From Variovorax sp. ZS18.2.2 (GTDB taxonomy: Bacteria; Pseudomonadota; Gammaproteobacteria; Burkholderiales; Burkholderiaceae_C), in contig NZ_JANLNM010000004.1 of NCBI RefSeq assembly GCF_024701975.1, positions 434,001 through 498,000 of the forward strand: a DNA stretch of 64,000 nt, in the 5' to 3' direction. Positions 1-7,930 of this stretch are shown one piece after another. The notes below the pieces were generated by a model. That model searched no databases. It saw nothing but the letters and a program-made list of their open reading frames with translations, and was not told the DNA's origin. The position numbers and the translations under genes are program-made. The first letter of the stretch is position 1; every line of letters starts with the position of its first letter.

Positions 1-530
1 TTGTTGAAGTACATGGTGCGTCCGTCGGCCGACCACGTCGGGCCGTTGGTCACCTCGAAGCCGTCGTCGTGCTTGGTGCAGCGGCCGTCGGCGTCGTAGC
101 GGTAGAGCGCGCCGGTGGGTGCCTTGCAGTCGAAGTCCATGCTGCCGCCCCAGAAGCGGCCGCGGCTGTCGCACTTGCCGTCGTTGAAGCGGTTGTTGGT
201 GCGCTCGGGTTCGGGCTGGTGCAGGTAGCGCGGCTGGGCGCCGGCGCCCGGCAACTGCGTCGTGTCGAAGAGCGCGAAGCCGCGGCGCAGCGTGAGGATG
301 AGGCCCGGCGCGTTCGCGCGCTCCGAGATCGCGGTGATCTCTTCGTCGAACAGCCAGGCGCGCCGCGCGCCGTCCGACGGGCGGAACCAGAACAGGCGCG
401 GCGTGAGGATGTCGATCCAGTAGAGCGCCTGCTCGCGCTGCGACCAGAGCGTGCCCTCGCCGAGGTTCGCTTCGGCGGGCCAGATGCATTCGGGGGAGCC
501 CTCGATCGAGGGTGCGGTGTAGCTCGTCAT
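1..530 (-). CDS. SMP-30/gluconolactonase family sugar lactonase, 3' part cut off by window edge
   Basis: Only the first ~176 residues are in the window. A GEGTLW motif near residue 25 and an RFNDGK motif match the metal-binding Glu and Asn positions of the SMP-30/regucalcin beta-propeller family, whose members hydrolyse sugar-acid lactones. The gene is divergent from a sugar dehydrogenase and lies next to an L-arabinose oxidation operon, so L-arabinono-1,4-lactone is the likely substrate (inference from context). The chosen ATG at 530 has AAGG six bases upstream. An in-frame ATG at 545 is possible, but its AAGGAG is only two bases away. The protein lacks an obvious signal peptide, so a cytoplasmic enzyme is expected. 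Confidence 0.85.
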   Translation of the reverse strand, partial: MTSYTAPSIEGSPECIWPAEANLGEGTLWSQREQALYWIDILTPRLFWFRPSDGARRAWLFDEEITAISERANAPGLILTLRRGFALFDTTQLPGAGAQPRYLHQPEPERTNNRFNDGKCDSRGRFWGGSMDFDCKAPTGALYRYDADGRCTKHDDGFEVTNGPTWSADGRTMYFN

Positions 531-660
531 TGTTTTCCTTGTCATGTCTCCTTGACGCGGCGGATCGTATCAAGGCATATTGATAATTGAAATCAAACAA
601 TATGGAATAGATCGATATGCATTTTGCAATATCACTTTTCCATCTCACTGGAGACCTTTC
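531..660. promoter_or_regulatory. Divergent promoter region of lactonase and sugar dehydrogenase genes
   Basis: This 130-bp stretch is clearly more AT-rich than its surroundings. It carries GATCGATATGCATTTTG at 610-626, a 17-mer that recurs exactly at 2706-2722 in front of the aldehyde dehydrogenase operon. A GGAG at 650-653 is seven bases from the TTG at 661, which is why that TTG was chosen as the dehydrogenase start. The motif is probably the operator of the adjacent LysR regulator. I cannot place a sigma-70 promoter with certainty. Confidence 0.6.
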
Positions 661-1434
661 TTGAATTCGCCCCAACTCTCGATCCATCCGAGCCTGAAAG
701 GCCGCACCGTGTTCGTCACCGGCGGCGGCAGCGGCATCGGCGCGGCCATCGTCGCGGCTTTCGCTGCGCAGGGCGCGCGGGTGGCCTTTGTCGACATCGC
801 CGAAGGCGCGAGCGCCGCCCTCGCGCAGCAGATCGTCGCAGCCGGCGATGACGCGCCGTGGTGGCGCGCCTGCGACGTGCGCGACATCGGCGCGCTGCAA
901 GCTGCCATCGCCGATGCATCGGCCTCGCTCGGTGACTTCGCGGTGCTGGTCAACAACGTGGCGAGCGACGACCGCCACACGCTCGAATCGGTCACGCCCG
1001 CGTACTACGACAACCGCATGGCGATCAACGAGCGGCCCGCGCTGTTCGCGATCCAGTCGGTGGTGCCGGGCATGAAGCGGCTGGGCTTTGGCTCGGTGGT
1101 CAACCTCGGCTCCACGGGCTGGCAGACCAAGGGCTCGGGCTATCCCTGCTATGCGATCGCGAAGTCGTCGGTGAACGGTCTCACGCGCGGGCTTGCGGTG
1201 GACCTGGGCAAGGACCGCATCCGCATCAACACCGTGTCGCCGGGTTGGGTGATGACGGAGCGGCAGGTGAAGCTGTGGCTCGATGAAGAGGGCGAGAAGG
1301 CGCTCAAGCGCAACCAGTGCCTGCCCGACAAGCTGATGCCGGAAGACATCGCGCGTATGGTGCTGTTCCTCGCATCGGACGACGCGAAGATGTGCACGGC
1401 GCAGGAGTTCACGGTGGACGCGGGCTGGACCTGA
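661..1434 (+). CDS. SDR family sugar 1-dehydrogenase (XylB-like, probable L-arabinose 1-dehydrogenase)
   Basis: This is a short-chain dehydrogenase of 257 residues. The Rossmann motif GGGSGIG lies near the N-terminus and a YxxxK catalytic pair (YAIAK) follows an active-site Ser. The usual NNAG motif is altered to NNVA. The overall pattern (PSLKG start, SDDA near the C-terminus, DAGW end) resembles Caulobacter D-xylose dehydrogenase XylB. It would oxidise an aldopentose to its lactone with NAD(P)+, feeding the divergent lactonase. A TTG start at 661 has GGAG seven bases upstream; a longer reading frame upstream lacks a comparable site. The stop codon abuts that of the convergent LysR gene (TGATCA at 1432-1437). 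The exact sugar is inferred. Confidence 0.8.
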   Translation: MNSPQLSIHPSLKGRTVFVTGGGSGIGAAIVAAFAAQGARVAFVDIAEGASAALAQQIVAAGDDAPWWRACDVRDIGALQAAIADASASLGDFAVLVNNVASDDRHTLESVTPAYYDNRMAINERPALFAIQSVVPGMKRLGFGSVVNLGSTGWQTKGSGYPCYAIAKSSVNGLTRGLAVDLGKDRIRINTVSPGWVMTERQVKLWLDEEGEKALKRNQCLPDKLMPEDIARMVLFLASDDAKMCTAQEFTVDAGWT

Positions 1435-2394
1435 TCAGTCCATCTCCAGTTTGCGTCCGTAGACGCTCATGCTGGCCGTCTTGAGAGCCTTCATCATCAC
1501 CCGCGCCGCAGGCGACAGCAGCCGGTCGGTGCGCGTGATGATGCCGAACTGGTCCATGTGGCAGGGCATGTCGAGCGGCAGCATCGACACGATGCCGTGC
1601 GACGCGTAGTAGCGCGCCACGTCGGTCGCGAGCACGGCCACCATGTCGCTCTGCTGCAGCATCCGCGTGATGAAGAGCAGGGCCGAGCTCTCGATGGTGT
1701 TGGTCGGCGGCGCGAGGCCGTCCTCCTGGAACATCAGCTCGAAGCGGTGGCGCAGCACGCTGCCCGCGGGCGGCACGATCCAGCCGGCGCCGACCACGTC
1801 GCGCAGCGTGAGGCCGCTCTCGCCGAGCATCGGATGGCCCGGCCGCACCATCGCGCACACCGGCTCCTCGCTCAGGGCTTCGTAGCGCAGCTGCGACTTG
1901 TCGTGCTCGGCGAAGAGCCGGGCCACGAGGATGTCGAGCTTGCCCTGCTCGAGCCGCTCGATCAGCACCGGGCTGGTTTCGATTTCCAGCGACACGCGCA
2001 GATCGGGCTGCTCGCGCTTGACCATCGCGACGGCCGGCGGCAGCAGCGCCAGCCCCGGCGCGGTGATGGCGCCCACGCTCACCTGCCCGAAGCGCCCGGC
2101 CTTGAGCGCGGTGAGTTCGTCGTGTGCCTGGTTCAGGCTCGCGAGCGCGACGCGGGCGTGGCGAATCATGGTTTCGCCATACCAGGTGGGCCGCATGCCG
2201 CGCGGCAGGCGGTCGAAGAGCGGCACCTCCAGCACGTCTTCCAGGTCTTTCAGCAATTTCGACGCGGCGGGCTGCGTCATGTTGAGCACCTGCGCCGCGC
2301 GGTGGATGTTGCCTTCCTCGGCCAGCGCGACCAGCAAGAGCAGCTGCCGTGTCTTGAGGCGAGCGCGAATAAACCAGTGGTTGTAGTTGGTCAT
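1435..2394 (-). CDS. LysR-family transcriptional regulator, GbpR-like
   Basis: This regulator has 319 residues, the usual LysR length. The N-terminal winged helix-turn-helix (NIHRAAQVLNMTQPAAS, about residues 29-45) is followed by PLFDRLPRG and a periplasmic-binding-protein-like effector domain. The LKTRQLLLLVALAEEGNIHRAA start resembles GbpR, which controls the sugar-binding protein ChvE in Agrobacterium. A chvE homologue lies 3 kb downstream here, so it probably controls the divergent aldehyde dehydrogenase/ABC operon and perhaps the dehydrogenase/lactonase pair. There is no good ribosome binding site before the ATG. A palindromic repeat element starts 16 bases upstream of it and may have changed its expression. 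Confidence 0.88.
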   Translation of the reverse strand: MTNYNHWFIRARLKTRQLLLLVALAEEGNIHRAAQVLNMTQPAASKLLKDLEDVLEVPLFDRLPRGMRPTWYGETMIRHARVALASLNQAHDELTALKAGRFGQVSVGAITAPGLALLPPAVAMVKREQPDLRVSLEIETSPVLIERLEQGKLDILVARLFAEHDKSQLRYEALSEEPVCAMVRPGHPMLGESGLTLRDVVGAGWIVPPAGSVLRHRFELMFQEDGLAPPTNTIESSALLFITRMLQQSDMVAVLATDVARYYASHGIVSMLPLDMPCHMDQFGIITRTDRLLSPAARVMMKALKTASMSVYGRKLEMD

Positions 2395-2410
2395 GGTTCG
2401 TGGGAACTGA

Positions 2411-2676
2411 GAGCCTGTTCATGGTCTTTTTGGGGCCACGCAGGTGCCTATGGGGGCGGGCTGCAAGGCGCGGTGCGCGGCCAATAGCATGGCTATTGGC
2501 AAGCAGCGCAACGCCGCAGCCCGCCCCCATAGGCACCTGCCCTTCGGGTTGGGGTGAAATCGGGCGATTTGGCGCCCCAATCTCTTGCATGGGCATGAGC
2601 CCATGCGGCGAGCTCGGCGCACCAACTCATCCCGATTGCACCCCAACGTGGCCCCAAAAAGACCATGAACAGGCTC
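2411..2676. repeat. MITE-like nested palindromic element with 30-bp perfect terminal inverted repeats
   Basis: The 30 bases at 2411-2440 are exactly reverse-complemented at 2647-2676. Inside these, 2441-2464 pairs perfectly with 2516-2539 (24 bp), and a further palindrome lies at 2481-2499 (CCAATAGCATGGCTATTGG). In the right half another palindrome, GCATGGGCATGAGCCCATGC, lies at 2588-2607. No long protein fits and no transposase is present. I see no target duplication longer than the two bases GA on each side. It fills most of the 408-bp gap between the LysR start and the aldehyde dehydrogenase start. It is a non-coding dispersed repeat or MITE by structure; mobility is inferred. Confidence 0.75.
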
Positions 2677-2705
2677 GAGGCTGCGCGGGTTTTCCAGAAT
2701 CCGGC

Positions 2706-2754
2706 GATCGATATGCATTTTGTCTAAAAAACGATTGGATCGATATCAATTCTG
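2706..2754 (+). promoter_or_regulatory. Probable LysR operator with two copies of a shared 17-bp motif
   Basis: GATCGATATGCATTTTG at 2706-2722 is identical to 610-626. GATCGATATCAATTCTG at 2738-2754 matches it in 14 of 17 positions and starts 32 bp later, about three helical turns. This spacing fits a LysR-type tetramer. The pair lies between the palindromic element and the aldehyde dehydrogenase start, so it probably controls the sugar catabolic/transport operon. Confidence 0.55.
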
Positions 2755-2802
2755 TTCCTAGACTCTCGCCAGTTCAAACAATGAGACAAGGTCGGCGCCT
2801 TC

Positions 2803-4269
2803 GTGATCCACGGCGAGATCCACCAGAACGTGCGGCAGTACATCAACGGCCGCTGGGAAACCAGCGCGACCACCGGTGTGAGCGCCAATCCGTCGGACAC
2901 CAGCGAGGTGGTCGCCGAGTACGCACGCGCCGACCGCCGCCAGGCCGAAGCCGCCATCCGCGCGGCCACCGAGGCCTTTCCGCACTGGAGCCACAGCACC
3001 CCGCAGCGCCGCGCCGACGTGCTCGACCGCATCGGCGCCGAGCTGATCGCACGCAAGGACGAGCTGGGCCTGTTGCTGGCGCGCGAGGAAGGCAAGACCT
3101 TGCCCGAGGCCGTGGCCGAGACGGCGCGCGCGGGGCAGGTCTTCAAGTTCTTCGCGGGTGAGGCGCTGCGCGGTGGCGCGGGTGCGGGGGGCGGCGAGAA
3201 CCTCGCCTCGGTGCGCGCCGGCGTGCAGGTCGACGTGACGCGCGAGCCGGTCGGCGTGGTCGGGCTCATCACGCCGTGGAACGCACCCTTCGTGATTCCC
3301 GCCTGGAAGATCGCGCCCGCGCTGGCCCATGGCAACAGCGTGGTGTTCAAGCCGGCCGAACTGGTGCCGGCCTGCGGCGGGGCGCTGGCCGAGATCATCA
3401 GCCGTGCGGGCCTGCCGGCGGGCGCCTTCAACCTCGTGATGGGCAGCGGCCGCGAGGTGGGCCAAGCACTGGTCGACAGCGCGCTGGTCGATGCGCTGAG
3501 CTTCACCGGCTCCACCGCCAACGGCGAGCGCGTGTTGCAGGCAGCTGCCACGCGCCGCGCCAAGGTGCAGCTGGAGACCGGCGGCAAGAACGCGCTCGTG
3601 GTGCTGGCCGATGCCGACCTGGACCGCGCGGTCGATTGCGCGGTGCAGGGCGCCTACTTCTCCGCGGGCCAGCGCTGCACGGCATCGAGCCGGCTCATCG
3701 TCGAGGCGGCGGTGCACGACGCCTTCGTGGCGAAGCTGCGCCAGCGCCTGAAGACACTGAAGATCGGCCACGCGCTGGAGCGCGGCATCGACATCGGCCC
3801 GGTGGCCAACGAAGAGCGTCTGGCGATGAACCTCGCCTGGGTCGAGATCGCGCGCGAAGAAGGGGCGGAGCATGTGTGGGGCGGCGAGGCGCTGGAGCGT
3901 TCGACGCCTGGCCACTACATGAGCCCCGCGCTGTTCCTCGCGAAGCCGTCGCACCGCATCGCGCGCGAGGAAATCTTCGGGCCGCTCGCCTCTGTGCTGC
4001 GCGCCGACGACTACGACGAGGCGCTGGCGCTGTGCAATGACACGCCCTTCGGCCTGTGCGCGGGCATCTGCACCAACTCGCTGAAACACGCGATGCATTT
4101 CAGGCGCCATGCCGTGGTCGGCATGACGATGGTCAATCTGCCGACCGCGGGGGTGGACTTCCACGTGCCCTTCGGCGGCCGCAAGGGGTCGGGCTACGGG
4201 CCGCGCGAACAAGGGCGCCACGCCGCGGAGTTCTACACGACGGTCAAGACCGGCTACATGCTGGCCTGA
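2803..4269 (+). CDS. Aldehyde dehydrogenase, probable 2-ketoglutarate semialdehyde dehydrogenase
   Basis: This NAD(P)+-dependent aldehyde dehydrogenase has 488 residues, close to the family norm. The catalytic Asn160 is in TPWN, Glu258 is in LETGGK and the nucleophilic Cys292 is in GQRC. The C-terminal half has the usual EEIFGP and PFGGRKGSG motifs. First in an operon that ends with an L-2-keto-3-deoxyarabonate dehydratase, it most likely converts 2-oxoglutarate semialdehyde to 2-oxoglutarate, the last step of oxidative pentose breakdown. The start is a GTG, chosen because ~20 residues then precede the conserved QYINGRW; AAGG about 12 bases upstream is a poor ribosome site. Substrate assignment rests on context. 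Confidence 0.85.
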   Translation: MIHGEIHQNVRQYINGRWETSATTGVSANPSDTSEVVAEYARADRRQAEAAIRAATEAFPHWSHSTPQRRADVLDRIGAELIARKDELGLLLAREEGKTLPEAVAETARAGQVFKFFAGEALRGGAGAGGGENLASVRAGVQVDVTREPVGVVGLITPWNAPFVIPAWKIAPALAHGNSVVFKPAELVPACGGALAEIISRAGLPAGAFNLVMGSGREVGQALVDSALVDALSFTGSTANGERVLQAAATRRAKVQLETGGKNALVVLADADLDRAVDCAVQGAYFSAGQRCTASSRLIVEAAVHDAFVAKLRQRLKTLKIGHALERGIDIGPVANEERLAMNLAWVEIAREEGAEHVWGGEALERSTPGHYMSPALFLAKPSHRIAREEIFGPLASVLRADDYDEALALCNDTPFGLCAGICTNSLKHAMHFRRHAVVGMTMVNLPTAGVDFHVPFGGRKGSGYGPREQGRHAAEFYTTVKTGYMLA

Positions 4270-4316
4270 CCCGGGCATCCATCACCCATCGCAAGCAAGA
4301 AAGAAGGAGACATCCC

Positions 4317-5282
4317 ATGACCATGAATCGCCGCACCCTCAACATCGCGCTCGCCGCAGCGTCCCTGGGCAGCCTGCTGCCCGCCTCCGCCTTCGCGCAG
4401 AAGAAACTCGTGCTCGGCTTCGCGCAAGTCGGCGCCGAGAGCGAATGGCGCACCGCCAACACCGAGTCGATCAAGTCCTCGGCCAAGGAGGCGGGCATCG
4501 AGCTCAAGTTCTCCGATGCGCAGCAGAAGCAGGAAAACCAGATCAAGGCGATCCGCTCGTACATCGCGCAGAAGGTCGACGTGATCGCGTTCTCGCCCGT
4601 GGTCGAGTCGGGCTGGGAAACCGTGCTGCGCGAAGCCAAGGCCGCCAAGATCCCGGTGGTGCTGACCGACCGCTCCGTCAACACCAAGGACGAAACGCTC
4701 TACGTGACCTTCATGGGCTCCGACTTCACCGAGGAAGGCCGCAAGGCCGGCCGCTGGCTCGCCGAGAAGATGAAGGACCAGAAGGGCGAGGTGAACATCG
4801 TCGAGCTGCAGGGCACCGTGGGCTCGGCGCCGGCCATCGACCGCAAGAAGGGCTTCGAGGAAATCATCAAGGCCGACCCGAAGTTCAAGATCATCCGCTC
4901 GCAGACCGGCGACTTCACCCGCGCCAAGGGCAAGGAGGTGATGGAGGCCTTCCTCAAGGCCGAGGGCAAGAAGATCAACGTGCTCTACGCGCACAACGAC
5001 GACATGGCCATCGGCGCGATCCAGGCCATCGAAGAGGCGGGCCTGAAGCCCGCGAAGGACATCATCATCATCTCCATCGACGGGGTGAAGGGCGCCTTCG
5101 AAGCCATGATCGCCGGCAAGCTCAACGTGTCGGTGGAGTGCAGCCCGCTGCTCGGGCCGCAACTGATGAGCGCTGTGAAAGACATCAAGGCCGGCAAGGC
5201 GCTGCCCAAGCGCATCGTCACCGAAGAAGGCATCTTCCCGATGGAAGTGGCCGCAAAAGAATTCCCGAACCGCAAGTACTAA
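4317..5282 (+). CDS. ytfQ: Sugar ABC transporter substrate-binding protein, YtfQ-like
   Basis: This is a periplasmic-binding protein of the ribose/galactofuranose type I fold, 321 residues. A Sec signal peptide ends at ASAFAQ near residue 25. The mature start KLVLGFAQVGAESEWRTAN is characteristic of YtfQ, the galactofuranose/arabinose-type binding protein. AAGGAGA six bases before the ATG is a strong ribosome site. It would deliver sugar to the YtfR ATPase and the YtfT/YjfF permeases that are encoded four genes further on. A second, unrelated binding protein follows within 12 bases, so two import systems share this operon. Confidence 0.85.
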   Translation: MTMNRRTLNIALAAASLGSLLPASAFAQKKLVLGFAQVGAESEWRTANTESIKSSAKEAGIELKFSDAQQKQENQIKAIRSYIAQKVDVIAFSPVVESGWETVLREAKAAKIPVVLTDRSVNTKDETLYVTFMGSDFTEEGRKAGRWLAEKMKDQKGEVNIVELQGTVGSAPAIDRKKGFEEIIKADPKFKIIRSQTGDFTRAKGKEVMEAFLKAEGKKINVLYAHNDDMAIGAIQAIEEAGLKPAKDIIIISIDGVKGAFEAMIAGKLNVSVECSPLLGPQLMSAVKDIKAGKALPKRIVTEEGIFPMEVAAKEFPNRKY

Positions 5283-5294
5283 GAAGAGCACCCC

Positions 5295-6365
5295 ATGAAA
5301 CGCAACTTCCTCAAGGCCTCGCTCGCGGGCCTCGCCTTCGCCGTCGTCGGCTTCACGCCCCTTGCCAACGCGCAGGACAAGGGCCTGATCGCCATCTCGA
5401 TGCCCACCAAGTCGTCGGCCCGCTGGATCGCCGATGGCGCGAACATGGCCAAGTACTTCAAGGACAAGGGCTACAAGACCGACCTGCAGTACGCGGACGA
5501 CGACATTCCGAACCAGCTCGCGCAGATCGAGAACATGGTGACCAAGGGCTCGAAGGTGCTGGTGATCGCGGCCATCGACGGCACCACGCTCTCCGACGTG
5601 CTGCAGAAGGCTGCTGACAAGGGCGTGAAGGTCATCGCGTACGACCGGCTCATCAAGGGCTCGAAGAACGTCGACTACTACGCGACCTTCGACAACTTCC
5701 AGGTCGGCGTGCTGCAGGCGCAGTCGATCGAAACGGCGTTGGGCCTCAAGAGCGGCAAAGGCCCGTTCAACATCGAACTGTTCGGCGGCTCGCCCGACGA
5801 CAACAACGCCTTCTTCTTCTACAACGGCGCGATGTCGGTGCTGAAGCCCTACATCGACAGCGGCAAGCTGGTGGTGCGCAGCAAGCAGATGGGCATGGAC
5901 AAGGTCGGCACGCTGCGCTGGGACGGCGCGGTGGCGCAGGCGCGCATGGACAACCTGCTGTCGGCCTACTACACGAAGGACCGTGTCGATGCGGTGCTGT
6001 CGCCGTACGACGGTCTTTCCATCGGCATTCTCTCGTCGCTCAAGGGCGTGGGCTACGGCTCGGGCACGCAGGCGATGCCCATCGTCTCGGGCCAGGACGC
6101 CGAGGTGCCGTCGGTCAAGTCGATCCTGCGCAAGGAACAGACCTCCACCGTGTTCAAGGACACGCGCGAGCTGGCCAAGGTGACGGTCGCGATGGTCGAC
6201 GCCATGCTCTCGGGCAAGACGCCCGAGGTGAACGACACCAAGACCTACAACAACGGCATCAAGGTCGTGCCCTCGTACCTGCTCAAGCCGGTGAGCGTGG
6301 ACGCCTCGAACTGGAAGCAGGTGCTGGTGGACAGCGGCTACTACAAGGAAAGCCAGGTCAAGTGA
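5295..6365 (+). CDS. chvE: Multiple sugar-binding periplasmic protein ChvE
   Basis: This substrate-binding protein has 356 residues and a signal peptide ending at ANAQ (about residue 27). The mature part contains IAISMPTKSSARWIADG and YDRLI motifs typical of ChvE, which binds arabinose, galactose, glucose and related sugars. In Agrobacterium it also signals to the virulence sensor VirA, but no such sensor is seen here. The gene is coupled to the next one: GTG at 6362 overlaps its TGA. With GguA and GguB it forms a complete importer. Confidence 0.88.
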   Translation: MKRNFLKASLAGLAFAVVGFTPLANAQDKGLIAISMPTKSSARWIADGANMAKYFKDKGYKTDLQYADDDIPNQLAQIENMVTKGSKVLVIAAIDGTTLSDVLQKAADKGVKVIAYDRLIKGSKNVDYYATFDNFQVGVLQAQSIETALGLKSGKGPFNIELFGGSPDDNNAFFFYNGAMSVLKPYIDSGKLVVRSKQMGMDKVGTLRWDGAVAQARMDNLLSAYYTKDRVDAVLSPYDGLSIGILSSLKGVGYGSGTQAMPIVSGQDAEVPSVKSILRKEQTSTVFKDTRELAKVTVAMVDAMLSGKTPEVNDTKTYNNGIKVVPSYLLKPVSVDASNWKQVLVDSGYYKESQVK

Positions 6366-7930
6366 GCGACAAGGGCAAAGAGGACGGACGCACGATCCTC
6401 GAGATGCGCGGGATCACCAAGACGTTCCCGGGGGTGAAGGCCCTCAGCAACGTCAACCTCGCCGTGCGCGCGGGGGAGATCCACGCGGTGGTCGGCGAGA
6501 ACGGCGCGGGCAAGTCGACGCTCATGAAGGTGCTGAGCGGCGTCTACCCGTGCGACTCGTACACCGGGGAGATCCATTTCGAGGGCGAGCTGCGCCGCTT
6601 CAAGGGCATCGCCGACAGCGAGAAGCTGGGCATCATCATCATCCACCAGGAGCTCGCATTGGTGCCGTTGCTCTCGATTGCCGAGAACCTGTTTCTCGGC
6701 AACGAGATCGCCACCGGCGGCGTGATCGACTGGTTCGCCGCCTATGCGAAGACGCGCGAGCTGCTTGCCAAGGTGGGCCTGAAGGAACTGCCCACGACGC
6801 TCGTGACCGACCTGGGCGTCGGCAAGCAGCAGTTGGTGGAAATCGCCAAGGCGCTGGCGAAAGAGGTGAAGCTGCTGATCCTCGACGAGCCCACTGCGAG
6901 CCTGAACGAGAACGACAGCGACGCGCTCCTCGCGCTGCTGCTCGAATTGAAACGCCAGGGCATCGCATCGATCCTCATCTCGCACAAGCTCAACGAGATC
7001 GCCAAGGTGGCCGACTCGATCACCGTGCTGCGCGATGGCGCCACGGTCGAGACCATGGACTGCGCGCGGCAGGCGATCAGCGAGGACCGCATCATCCGCG
7101 GCATGGTCGGGCGCGACATGGAGCACCGCTACCCGCAGCGCTCGCCGAAGATCGGCGAGACGGTGCTGGAGGTGCGCGACTGGCGCGTGCACCACGCGCT
7201 GCACGCCGACCGCGAGCAGATCAAGGGCGTGAACCTGCATGTGCGCCAGGGCGAGATCGTCGGCATCGCGGGCCTCATGGGCGCGGGCCGCACCGAGCTC
7301 GCGATGAGCGTGTTCGGCAAGTCGTATGGCCAGCGCATCAGCGGTTCGGTGCTCATGCACGGAAAACTGGTGGACGTGAGTACCGTGCGCAAGGCCATCG
7401 ACCACGGCATCGCCTACGTCACCGAAGACCGCAAGGGCCTCGGGCTGGTGCTGGAGGAAGGCATCCGCAAGAACATCAGCCTCGCGAACCTCGATGCGAT
7501 TTCCGAACGCGCGGTGATCGACGACGGGCGCGAGTTCAAGGTGGCGAACGACTACCGCAAGGCACTGAACATCCGCTGCTCGGGCGTCGAGCAGTTGGTG
7601 GTCAATTTGTCGGGCGGCAACCAGCAGAAGGTGGTGCTGAGCAAGTGGCTCTTCACCAAGCCCGAACTGCTGATATTGGACGAACCCACGCGCGGCATCG
7701 ACGTGGGCGCCAAGTACGAGATCTACACCATCATCGACCAGCTCGCGAGCGAGGGCAAAGGCATTCTCATGATTTCTTCCGAACTGCCCGAGCTGCTCGG
7801 CATGTGCGACCGCATCTACGTGATGAACGAGGGGCGCTTCGTGGCCGAGTTCACCGCGGCCGAGGCTTCGCAGGAGCGCATCATGCATGCCATCGTGAGC
7901 GCAGGGAGCACGGTCCATGTCGCAGCCTGA
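6362..7930 (+). CDS. gguA: Multiple sugar ABC transporter ATP-binding protein GguA
   Basis: This duplicated sugar ABC ATPase (522 residues) has two nucleotide-binding domains. The first has Walker A GENGAGKST near residue 42. The second has the degenerate GLMGAGRTE in place of a Walker A, as in the MglA/XylG/GguA family, and a LSGGNQQK signature. It powers ChvE-dependent sugar import on the cytoplasmic face of the membrane. The GTG start overlaps the chvE stop, and the C-terminus overlaps gguB by 14 bases, so translation of the three genes is probably coupled. Confidence 0.88.
   Translation: MSDKGKEDGRTILEMRGITKTFPGVKALSNVNLAVRAGEIHAVVGENGAGKSTLMKVLSGVYPCDSYTGEIHFEGELRRFKGIADSEKLGIIIIHQELALVPLLSIAENLFLGNEIATGGVIDWFAAYAKTRELLAKVGLKELPTTLVTDLGVGKQQLVEIAKALAKEVKLLILDEPTASLNENDSDALLALLLELKRQGIASILISHKLNEIAKVADSITVLRDGATVETMDCARQAISEDRIIRGMVGRDMEHRYPQRSPKIGETVLEVRDWRVHHALHADREQIKGVNLHVRQGEIVGIAGLMGAGRTELAMSVFGKSYGQRISGSVLMHGKLVDVSTVRKAIDHGIAYVTEDRKGLGLVLEEGIRKNISLANLDAISERAVIDDGREFKVANDYRKALNIRCSGVEQLVVNLSGGNQQKVVLSKWLFTKPELLILDEPTRGIDVGAKYEIYTIIDQLASEGKGILMISSELPELLGMCDRIYVMNEGRFVAEFTAAEASQERIMHAIVSAGSTVHVAA

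Noticed and set aside
1558..2487. A 309-codon plus-strand frame across the LysR gene
   Set aside because: Antisense to a clear LysR gene and running into the palindromic element.
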